Source: Anaerolineae bacterium
GTDB taxonomy: Bacteria > Chloroflexota > Anaerolineae > Anaerolineales > Anaerolineaceae
Assembly (NCBI GenBank): GCA_013314735.1
Contig: JABUFD010000002.1
Coordinates: 496,001 to 560,000, forward strand
Direction: 5' to 3'
Length of the DNA stretch: 64,000 nucleotides
A model generated the notes under the pieces. That model saw nothing but the letters and a program-made list of their open reading frames with translations, was not told where the DNA came from and did not search any database. Every line of letters starts with the position of its first letter. Within the stretch, counting starts at the first letter, position 1. Both the position numbers and the translations under genes were made by a program. Below are positions 58,209 to 64,000 of this stretch, piece after piece.

Positions 58209-58324
58209 ATTGGTGATTGGAGCGGCAGTGGTACACCTGGTTACATTCCGAACCCAGTCGTTAAGGCTGCCAGCGCCGATGGTACTTGGGGGGCGGCCCC
58301 CCGGGAGAGTAGGTCATTGCCAAT
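58209..58324 (+). rRNA. rrf: 5S ribosomal RNA
   Basis: About 116 bases, with 5' ATTGG pairing to 3' CCAAT and the typical core CCGAACCCAGTCGTTAAG followed by GGGAGAGTAGGTC. Ends are approximate. A T-rich stretch follows directly and may end transcription. Confidence 0.92.
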
Positions 58325-58521
58325 CCCTTTTCTCTCTTTTTTTGTTAATTCTCTACTGTGCTGTAGCACACGCTCTGCCCTCATCCCCGCGGATGGGCGG
58401 CAGTTTTTGCGTTTAACCCCCTCGATTAACGGCTCGCTTGCTCATGCCATCCGGGATGGGGCAGTCAGGGAGGCTTGGATATGATTCCTGTGCCGCCCTC
58501 CGTCCAGGTCTTCAAGGGGTG
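58325..58521. other. region between the rRNA operon and the Mg-transport leader
   Basis: Holds a T-rich stretch after 5S (58331-58343), then bases with no gene I can support. GC content rises from about 58380 onwards. Confidence 0.5.
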
Positions 58522-58550
58522 TTGACCAGGTACATCCTGCCGGGTATAAT
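58522..58550 (+). promoter_or_regulatory. promoter of the MgtE-N/NRAMP operon
   Basis: TTGACC (58522-58527), 17 bases, TATAAT (58545-58550). This near-consensus promoter starts a leader of about 255 bases before the first full gene. Confidence 0.75.
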
Positions 58551-58587
58551 CAATACTGTATTGATCTGAAGATTCAAGAAAGTTGAA

Positions 58588-58686
58588 ATGGACATACAAA
58601 GTTTAGAAACAACCGATAGTGACAGTCCCGCTGACCCGGATGAATGTACGGGCATGGCAGAACAGGTGTTTCTACTGATCCACTGA
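58588..58686 (+). CDS. putative 32-residue leader peptide, acidic and proline-containing
   Basis: A short ORF in the 5' leader: MDIQSLETTDSDSPADPDEC and then TGMAEQVFLLIH. It has eight acidic residues, and Asp/Pro alternate at residues 12-18 (DSPADPD). Acidic-proline runs destabilise the translating ribosome when Mg2+ is low (the MgtL leader of Salmonella and E. coli mgtA uses EPDP). A terminator follows 33 bases after its stop. The ribosome-binding site is weak (AAGAAAG). It is a candidate Mg2+-sensing leader peptide, not proven to be translated. Confidence 0.45.
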   Translation: MDIQSLETTDSDSPADPDECTGMAEQVFLLIH

Positions 58687-58718
58687 GGCTTTTTCTCACG
58701 CACCACTTGCACTTGAGG

Positions 58719-58752
58719 ACAGGGCCGCAGTAGAACGCAGCCCTGTTTTGTT
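58719..58752 (+). terminator. leader terminator (candidate attenuator) before the MgtE-N gene
   Basis: ACAGGGC (58719-58725) pairs with GCCCTGT (58740-58746), followed by TTTTGTT. It lies between the leader ORF and the first structural gene, so it is a plausible attenuator. No antiterminator fold was worked out. Confidence 0.65.
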
Positions 58753-58811
58753 ATCCCTCCCCCATTCATCCCCGGGAATACGGGAAACCAATCAAGTAAA
58801 CGAGGTGCATC

Positions 58812-60071
58812 ATGATCTATGTCAGCCAGCTGCAGCAGCAGCAAGTTTGGGATGCTTTTGGCCGCACCATGGGGCGGGTGCATGAGTTCCTGGTCAACGG
58901 CAATGACCAGAACCACCTGCGCCTGGTGGCGCTGGGGCTGGGCAGTAACCCGCAGAACCGGCGTTGGATCAACGCCAGCCAGGTGGCCAGCCTGTGGCCC
59001 AGCATTATCCTGCGGGTGAGCGCGGAACAGGCGCAGGAATATGTTCCCCACGGCAACGAACTGCCGTTGATTGACCGCGTGCTCGATCAGCAAATTGTGG
59101 ATATTGAAGGCAAGCGCGTGGTGCGGGTGAATGACCTGCAGCTGGCCCGCAGCGGTGATGCCTACCTGCTCACCGGTGTGGACGTCAGCTTTTCCGGCTT
59201 GCTGCGGCGGTTGGGGTTGGAAAAGCCATCCCGTTCGCTGCTGCGACTGTTCAACGTGCAGCAGGAGGTCGAGGTGATCCCGTGGGAAATGGTCGCTTCG
59301 GTGGAACATGACAACCCGCTGCGTCTGCGCGTTTCCCAGGAACGCATTACCAAAATGCCCCCGGCCGATATCGCGGCCGTGCTCGATGACCTGGACCATC
59401 TCACCAGCCATGCCCTGTTGGAGGGGCTCTCCAACGAAACCCTGGCCGATACCCTGGCGGAAAGCTCCTCTGAAATGCAGGTTGCGCTGCTTTCCCACCT
59501 GGACCCTGAACGCGCGGCGGATGTGCTGGAGGAAATGGACCCGGATGAAGCGGCTGACCTGCTGGCAGACCTGCCCGGGCAGACCAGTGAACAGCTGCTG
59601 GATTTGATGGAAGATGATGATGCGGAAGATGTGCGTGTGCTGCTTGCCTACCCGGAAGACAGCGCGGGCGGCATTATGACCACCGAATTCGCGCATGTAC
59701 CGCTGCATGCCACCGTGGCGCAGGCCTTTGATTACCTGCGGCAATCGCCGGAAGCACAGGAGGATGAGGTGATGTTCTACGTCTACATCCTCGATGATGA
59801 ACAGCGCCTCAACGGCGTGATCAGCCTGCGCGACCTGGTGATGGCACAGCCTTCCGCTTCATTGGACCATTGGCTGCAGCCGGAGCCGATCACGGTCAAC
59901 CCACTGACCGATCAGCAGGAGGTGGCGTACCTGGTGGCCAAGTATGACCTGCTCTCGGTGCCGGTGGTGGACCCGGACAATGGCAAGATGCTCGGGATTG
60001 TCACCGTGGATGACGCAATCGATACCGTTCTGCCGACAGCCTGGAAAAAGCGCCTGCCGCGCTTCTTCTAA
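58812..60071 (+). CDS. PRC-barrel / MgtE-N / CBS-pair cytosolic protein lacking a transporter domain
   Basis: A 419-residue soluble protein. Residues 1-170 form two PRC-barrel-like parts (AFGRTMGRVHEFLVNG; DRVLDQQIVDIEGKRVVRVN). Residues 185-300 are the MgtE superhelical N domain (SHLDPERAADVLEEMDPDEA, then ADLLADLPGQTSEQLLDLM), and residues 300-405 are two CBS motifs (YPEDSAGGIMTTEFAHVPLH; LLSVPVVDPDNGKMLGIVTV). In MgtE these domains sense Mg2+ and gate the channel, but the transmembrane domain is absent here. Instead, an NRAMP-related transporter follows after 15 bases. I infer that it is that transporter's Mg2+ sensor. GAGGTG precedes the ATG. Confidence 0.88.
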   Translation: MIYVSQLQQQQVWDAFGRTMGRVHEFLVNGNDQNHLRLVALGLGSNPQNRRWINASQVASLWPSIILRVSAEQAQEYVPHGNELPLIDRVLDQQIVDIEGKRVVRVNDLQLARSGDAYLLTGVDVSFSGLLRRLGLEKPSRSLLRLFNVQQEVEVIPWEMVASVEHDNPLRLRVSQERITKMPPADIAAVLDDLDHLTSHALLEGLSNETLADTLAESSSEMQVALLSHLDPERAADVLEEMDPDEAADLLADLPGQTSEQLLDLMEDDDAEDVRVLLAYPEDSAGGIMTTEFAHVPLHATVAQAFDYLRQSPEAQEDEVMFYVYILDDEQRLNGVISLRDLVMAQPSASLDHWLQPEPITVNPLTDQQEVAYLVAKYDLLSVPVVDPDNGKMLGIVTVDDAIDTVLPTAWKKRLPRFF

Positions 60072-60086
60072 CCGAGAGGAGGGATC

Positions 60087-61346
60087 ATGGTTGAAAAAAA
60101 GATCCAGCTGCCGTTCTGGCTGCGAAGAATCTTCATGGTATTGGCCGTGCTGGGCCCGGGGTTGATCACCGCCAGCGCTGATAATGATGCGCCCGGCATC
60201 GCCACCTATTCGATGGCAGGCTCCACCTATGGTTACAGCTTTTTGTGGCTGATTGTGCTGATCACCGTGGGGGAGGTGGTGGTGCAGGAGATGGCTGCCC
60301 GCATGGGCGCGGTTACCGGCAAAGGTACCGCCGACCTGATCCGGGAACGCTTTGGGGTGAAGGTGACCTCGTTTGCCATGCTGTGCCTGCTGATTGCCAA
60401 TATGGGTACCACGGTGGCGCAATTCGCCGGAATTGCGGCAGCGGGTGAGCTGTTTGGCATCAGCCGCTACATCACCGTTCCGCTGGCGGCGGTATTGATG
60501 GCGCTGCTGGTGCTGCGGGGGTCGTATCGGCATGTGGAAAAGGTATTGATTGTGCTGTGCCTTTCGGCGTTAAGCTACGTGGTGACAGTAGTGCTGATCC
60601 GCCCGGATTGGGGCGAGGTGCTCCGGGCCGCGGTGGTGCCGCGCTTTGACACCGACCCCGCTTTTGTGCTGGCGGTGCTGGCCACCATCGGTACCACCAT
60701 CACCCCCTGGGGGATTTTCTACATGCAGGCTTCCGTGGCCGACAAGGGGGTTGAAATTGAAAAGTACGGCCTCACCAAAGCCGATGTGGTCTTTGGTGCC
60801 GCGTGGGGCAATGTGGTTTCCGCCTTCATTGTGATCTGTACCGCCGCCACCCTGTACGTGGTGGGAATTTCAGTGGAGAGCGCCGAGCAGGCCGCCATGG
60901 CATTGGCACCGCTGGCCGGAGACAGCGCGCGGCTGTTATTTTCCGCTGGTTTGTTGGGGGCCTCGCTGCTGGCGGTTTCGGTGCTGCCGCTTTCCACCAC
61001 CTATGCTTTTTGCGAGGCGTTCGGTTGGGAACGCGGGCTGAATCGTAATGCCAAAGAAGCCCCCATCTTTTATGGCCTGTATATCGGCATCATTCTTGTG
61101 AGCGTGATCTTTGTACTGATCCCCGGCATGCCGCTGTTCCAGATCATGTGGTTGTCGCAGGCGGTGAATGCGATTTTGCTGCCGGTGCTGCTGGTGCTGG
61201 TGCTGCGGCTGGTCAACCAGCCAGTTGTAATGGGGAAATGGGTCAACAAGCGCTTCCAGAACATCCTGGCGGGTGGATTGACGGTGTTGATCAGCCTGGT
61301 GACGGTGGTGCTGCTGGTGAGTACCGTGCTGGGTCATTCGGTGTGA
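60087..61346 (+). CDS. NRAMP-related divalent-metal transporter, probably Mg2+-type
   Basis: A 419-residue protein with about 11 helices. Classical NRAMP has DPGN in TM1 and a metal-binding Met in TM6 (MPH). Here TM1 reads SADNDAPGIATYSMAG and TM6 GTTITPWGIFYM. The Met is replaced by Thr and the His by Trp, a loss of the soft ligand that selects Mn2+/Fe2+, as reported for NRAMP-related Mg2+ transporters. Linkage to an MgtE-like sensor agrees. GAGGAGGG precedes the ATG. The metal is inferred. Confidence 0.85.
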   Translation: MVEKKIQLPFWLRRIFMVLAVLGPGLITASADNDAPGIATYSMAGSTYGYSFLWLIVLITVGEVVVQEMAARMGAVTGKGTADLIRERFGVKVTSFAMLCLLIANMGTTVAQFAGIAAAGELFGISRYITVPLAAVLMALLVLRGSYRHVEKVLIVLCLSALSYVVTVVLIRPDWGEVLRAAVVPRFDTDPAFVLAVLATIGTTITPWGIFYMQASVADKGVEIEKYGLTKADVVFGAAWGNVVSAFIVICTAATLYVVGISVESAEQAAMALAPLAGDSARLLFSAGLLGASLLAVSVLPLSTTYAFCEAFGWERGLNRNAKEAPIFYGLYIGIILVSVIFVLIPGMPLFQIMWLSQAVNAILLPVLLVLVLRLVNQPVVMGKWVNKRFQNILAGGLTVLISLVTVVLLVSTVLGHSV

Positions 61347-61366
61347 ACGCTTGCGTTTTACCTCAT

Positions 61367-61401
61367 CGCCGCTCCGGTTATGTGGGGCGGCGTTTCCTTT
61401 T
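61367..61401 (+). terminator. terminator after the NRAMP-related gene
   Basis: CGCCGCTCC (61367-61375) and GGGGCGGCG (61384-61392) form a 9-bp stem with one G-U pair, followed by TTTCCTTTT. Confidence 0.75.
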
Positions 61402-61430
61402 AATGGCGGATGGTAGGGCGTCTTTGGCGG

Positions 61431-61458
61431 TTGTAATTCATCGTTTTCGTGTTATCAT
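61431..61458 (+). promoter_or_regulatory. weak candidate promoter of the pilin-like gene
   Basis: TTGTAA (61431-61436) and TATCAT (61453-61458) with a 16-base spacer, 100 bases before the ATG. Confidence 0.35.
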
Positions 61459-61557
61459 ACTGTTAATCGGATTTTGGCCGCGTGGTTTTCGCAGCTGCCA
61501 GATCGCAACGAATCCTGCCAGTCAACAGACTCAATTCAATCGGAAAGGAAAACGCCG

Positions 61558-62304
61558 ATGACATTTTGGTTTGATCAAAAACAATCCGCGGGTCAGGGGC
61601 TGGTGGAATACGGCCTGATCATCGCGATCATTGCGCTGGTGGTGATCATTGCCGTCAGCACGCTCGGCGGCCGGGTGGAGCAGAAGTACCAGGAGATCAA
61701 CAACGCCCTGGGCGGGCTGCTGCCGTCTTCGAACCTGCCGGTGGAATATTGCAGCACCAATATGAACAGCATCAGCGATTGGGACCTGCAGGGCAACCAG
61801 ACCAACCAGTGGGTGAACCAGAACGGCCAGATGTGCATGACCAACACCGGCGGCAGCAACTATGCCTACAACCGCTGCTCGCAGGCCGCCATGCCCAACG
61901 ACAGCGATTACGTGGTTCACCTGCGCGTGGCCACCCTGCTGGAGGGCAACGGTTACGGGGTGATGTTCCGCATGCAGAACTACACCAACTCGCCCAGCGG
62001 TTACGGTTTCCAGTACGATCCCGGGCTGAAGGCATTTGTGTTCCGCAAATGGGTCAATGGCAAAGAATCGGTGATCAGCAGCTACAAGCCCGGCAATGAC
62101 TACGAGTGGCACAACGTCAGCCGCGATGTGAAGGTGGTGGTGAAGGGCACCCGCATGGAAGCCTACATTGATGATGAACTGGTGCTGACCGCCACCGATG
62201 ATAGCTACAGCAGCGGCGGGGTGGGCCTGCGCACGTGGTACGGCAGCAGCGCCTGCTTTGATGATTTTGAGATCACCAGCGTACCGCCCGAAGAAAGCGA
62301 ATAA
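61558..62304 (+). CDS. Flp-type pilin N-terminus fused to a lectin-like (LamG/DUF1080-fold) domain
   Basis: A 248-residue secreted protein. The N-terminus reads KQSAGQGLVEYGLIIAIIAL: a short leader ends in Gly, and the mature part begins QGLVEY with Glu5-Tyr6, the Flp/Tad (type IVb) pilin rule, followed by a hydrophobic helix. Residues 60-248 form a beta-rich domain with four cysteines (YCSTN, MCMTN, RCSQ, ACFDD). HLRVATLLEGNGYGVMFRMQ and MEAYIDDELVLTATDDSY recall concanavalin-like LamG/DUF1080 folds. It may display a sugar-binding head on a pilus or pseudopilus. No tad genes are nearby. AAAGGA precedes the ATG. Confidence 0.82.
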   Translation: MTFWFDQKQSAGQGLVEYGLIIAIIALVVIIAVSTLGGRVEQKYQEINNALGGLLPSSNLPVEYCSTNMNSISDWDLQGNQTNQWVNQNGQMCMTNTGGSNYAYNRCSQAAMPNDSDYVVHLRVATLLEGNGYGVMFRMQNYTNSPSGYGFQYDPGLKAFVFRKWVNGKESVISSYKPGNDYEWHNVSRDVKVVVKGTRMEAYIDDELVLTATDDSYSSGGVGLRTWYGSSACFDDFEITSVPPEESE

Positions 62305-62378
62305 GTCCGCCGGTTTTTCAGCGCGCGGGCAATCTTGTAGTAGAATCAGGTACATTCCGCCGTGTAAAGGATCGCCCC

Positions 62379-62867
62379 ATGACCGACCTGCTGGTTAAAC
62401 TGTACAATCTCAAAGACGACTGGTCCTTCCTGCAAGAACAGCAAGCCCTGGGCATTGCCATCCGCAAGCCGATCGGGCCGGAGAAACATTTGATCGTGGA
62501 TTGGGTGCGGGAGCATTTTTCGGATGCGTGGTCGAGTGAGATCGATATGGCAATGGCCAACCGCCCGATCACGTGCTTTATCGCGCTGGAAGCGGGGCAG
62601 ATGATCGGATTTGCCTGTTACGACGCCACCGCGCTGGGCTTCTTCGGCCCCACCGGCGTGGCGGAAGCCTGCCGCGGCAAGGGCACCGGCAAGGCGCTCC
62701 TGCTGGCGTGCCTGCTCGATATGAAGCTGAAAGGCTACGGCTACGCCGTGATCGGCGCGGTCGGCCCGGCGGCATTCTATGAGAAAGTGGTCGGCGCCAC
62801 CGAAATCCCCGATTCCACCCCCAGCATCTGGGTCAACTGGCTGCACGCCAGGGGGGAGCATTTGTAG
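62379..62867 (+). CDS. GNAT-family acetyltransferase
   Basis: A 162-residue GNAT. The acetyl-CoA loop is VAEACRGKGTGKALLLACLL, and AVIGAVGPAAFYEKVVGATE is the motif B end. FIALEAGQMIGFACYDATA precedes them. The N-terminal helix (LLVKLYNLKDDWSFLQEQQA) is unlike a simple GNAT. The substrate is unknown. AAAGGA lies about seven bases before the ATG. Its base composition matches the GC-rich block to its left. Confidence 0.82.
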   Translation: MTDLLVKLYNLKDDWSFLQEQQALGIAIRKPIGPEKHLIVDWVREHFSDAWSSEIDMAMANRPITCFIALEAGQMIGFACYDATALGFFGPTGVAEACRGKGTGKALLLACLLDMKLKGYGYAVIGAVGPAAFYEKVVGATEIPDSTPSIWVNWLHARGEHL

Positions 62868-62902
62868 CCGATGCGATTCAGGCGGAGGTTCACAATAGCC
62901 CG

Positions 62903-62930
62903 TTGTATTCATCAGAAACCTCGATATAAT
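62903..62930 (+). promoter_or_regulatory. promoter of the SPFH protein gene
   Basis: TTGTAT (62903-62908), 16 bases, TATAAT (62925-62930), with a leader of about 150 bases. Confidence 0.55.
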
Positions 62931-63034
62931 CATAAGTAGAACCAATTAAACTATCCATTCCCTCGTTGATCGATCGATTCGAGGAACCAATGCCAGGGGC
63001 GATCTATTTTTTCGCCAACAAAATATTCTTCAGC

Positions 63035-63069
63035 CATATGCCGGTGGATAAATCGGCATGTGGATTTTT
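63035..63069 (+). promoter_or_regulatory. leader hairpin before the SPFH gene
   Basis: CATATGCCG (63035-63043) pairs with CGGCATGTG (63054-63062) through nine bases with one wobble, followed closely by TTTTT (63065-63069) and the ribosome-binding site of the next gene. It looks like a weak terminator or attenuator. Confidence 0.4.
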
Positions 63070-63086
63070 GGATTAAGGAGTAAGCC

Positions 63087-64000
63087 ATGTTCGGTTTTCA
63101 GATCATCCCGCAAGCACATGCGGTGGTTGTTGAGCGCCTGGGCAAATTCAACCGGATACTCCCCAGCGGACTGCGGTTCATCATGCCGATCTTTGAATCC
63201 AAACGGGTAATCTTTTCCCGTTCGCTGGAAATTGATGTGGATGGCACCCGTCGGATTGTGACACGGAAATCATATTTGATTGATTTGCGGGAACAGGTGT
63301 TGGATTTTCCACAGCAAAGTGTGATCACCCAGGACAATGTCACCATGGGAATTGATGCGGTGCTTTTTTACCAGGTCCAGAATCCAGAAAAGTCAGTCTA
63401 TGGCATATCGAACCTGGCTGACGGGATGGAGAAGGTGGTGCAGACCAGCCTGCGCAACGTGGTGGGGCAAATGACACTGGATGAGACGTTGTCATCGCGG
63501 GAAACCATCAACTCGCAATTACGGATCATCCTGGATGAGGCGACCAATCCGTGGGGGGTTCGGATCACGCGGGTGGAACTGCAGGAAATCTCACCCAGTG
63601 CTGAAATTCGTCACCGCATGGAATTGCAGATGACGGCCGAACGGGAAAAACGGGCGGAAATCCTCCAGGCGGAGGGAAAGAAACAGGCTGCAGTGCTTGA
63701 GGCTGAGGGCGAGGCGACCGCGGAAATCCGCCGGGCGGAAGCTGCCAAACAGGCGAAGATACTGGAGGCTGAAGGGGTTGCCCAGGCACGGTTAACGGTG
63801 GCGGAAGCAGAGGCACAGGCGTTGGAAGCCATCCACCAGAAAATCGGGAAGGACCGGGCTACTGACTATTTAATCGCCCTGAAATACCTGGAGTCATTGG
63901 CAGAAATTTCAAACGGCACGGCTACCAAGCTGTTCCTGCCGTATGAAGCCACCGGTATCCTGGGCGCCTTGGGCAGCGTGCGCGAAATGTTCAAGACCGA
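63087..64000 (+). CDS. SPFH/band-7 (slipin, QmcA-like) protein, 3' end outside window
   Basis: About 304 residues are visible and the frame is still open. It begins MFGFQIIPQAHAVVVERLGK, then FNRILPSGLRFIMPIFESKR and QSVITQDNVTMGIDAVLFYQ, the SPFH domain. A long Ala/Glu coiled coil follows (AEREKRAEILQAEGKKQAAV) with the alternating AEG repeats of slipins and QmcA/HflK relatives. No clear N-terminal membrane helix is present. AAGGAG lies six bases before the ATG. Family members organise membrane microdomains or regulate proteases, often with an NfeD partner downstream, which would be outside this window. Confidence 0.85.
   Translation, partial: MFGFQIIPQAHAVVVERLGKFNRILPSGLRFIMPIFESKRVIFSRSLEIDVDGTRRIVTRKSYLIDLREQVLDFPQQSVITQDNVTMGIDAVLFYQVQNPEKSVYGISNLADGMEKVVQTSLRNVVGQMTLDETLSSRETINSQLRIILDEATNPWGVRITRVELQEISPSAEIRHRMELQMTAEREKRAEILQAEGKKQAAVLEAEGEATAEIRRAEAAKQAKILEAEGVAQARLTVAEAEAQALEAIHQKIGKDRATDYLIALKYLESLAEISNGTATKLFLPYEATGILGALGSVREMFKT

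Noticed and set aside
58557-58811. yybP-ykoY (Mn2+) or M-box (Mg2+) riboswitch before the transporter operon
   Set aside because: I looked for their conserved segments in the leader and did not recognise them; the leader ORF plus terminator fits better. A covariance-model search would be decisive.
58512-59744. A 410-codon open frame on the minus strand across the PRC/MgtE-N gene
   Set aside because: It lies antisense to a gene with clear domains. Its low-complexity His/Gln/Arg-rich product and the GC-rich codons of the + gene explain the missing stops.
61531-62355. A 274-codon open frame on the minus strand across the pilin-like gene
   Set aside because: It is the antisense shadow of a GC-rich gene, with no recognisable domain and no ribosome-binding site.

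Overview
The window looks like a stretch of a chromosome from an anaerobic or facultatively anaerobic bacterium of the phylum Chloroflexota, probably class Anaerolineae. This is inference. The 16S gene has ACACCTACGGGTGGCAGC at the usual EUB338 site (the EUB338-III variant found in Chloroflexi and a few other phyla). The gene content also fits: a K+-independent-type H+-pyrophosphatase, a PPi-type phosphofructokinase, a group 4 [NiFe]-hydrogenase, and a phasin/PhaR pair without a PHA synthase. Running the 16S against a database would settle it. I see no insertion sequence, phage gene or CRISPR array.

Layout. 1-5.1 kb: the end of a glycosyltransferase, then a FadR-controlled operon (fadR, glpD, an alkyl-DHAP-synthase-like FAD enzyme) with a clear promoter and FadR-type operator. 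5.1-9.2 kb: manA, an acetyltransferase and proBA. 9.2-15.2 kb: hppA, a soluble histidine kinase, PPi-type phosphofructokinase and class II aldolase, a pyrophosphate-based glycolysis set. 15.3-23.1 kb: a Nudix gene, then a leftward chain (two lipoproteins, UDP-glucuronate decarboxylase, GtrA, an orphan BchI-like ATPase, rsmD), then scpB and a pseudouridine synthase. 23.1-31.7 kb: an 11-gene leftward operon for a membrane-bound group 4 [NiFe]-hydrogenase with complex-I-like antiporter subunits and its own maturation protease. 31.9-34.8 kb: an ABC1/UbiB kinase and a phasin-PhaR pair.

34.8-46.6 kb is a surface-sugar type locus. It encodes PAPS synthesis (cysC, cysD, cysN), two Gfo/Idh oxidoreductases, a SIS isomerase, a methyltransferase-like protein with an eroded SAM motif, a UDP-sugar 6-dehydrogenase, and a three-gene unit of TPP-dependent E1 alpha, E1 beta and a protein joining a lipoyl domain, an E1/E3-binding-like domain and a PglD/NeuD-type sugar N-acyltransferase. 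I rate this last unit the most unusual system in the window: it could pass an acyl group from a 2-oxoacid via lipoate directly to an amino sugar.

46.7-52.8 kb: aldo/keto reductase, an unrecognised 573-residue protein with a nucleoside-phosphorylase-like C-terminus, PlsC, DegV and RarA. 52.8-58.3 kb: a complete rRNA operon (16S, tRNA-Ile, tRNA-Ala, 23S, 5S) with tandem promoters and matching processing stems. 58.4-62.9 kb: a visibly more GC-rich block. It has a probable attenuator (promoter, acidic proline-containing 32-codon leader ORF, terminator), a PRC/MgtE-N/CBS protein lacking membrane segments, an NRAMP-related transporter with non-canonical metal-site residues (a probable split Mg2+ transport system), a Flp-type pilin fused to a lectin-like domain, and a GNAT. 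The window ends inside an SPFH/slipin gene.
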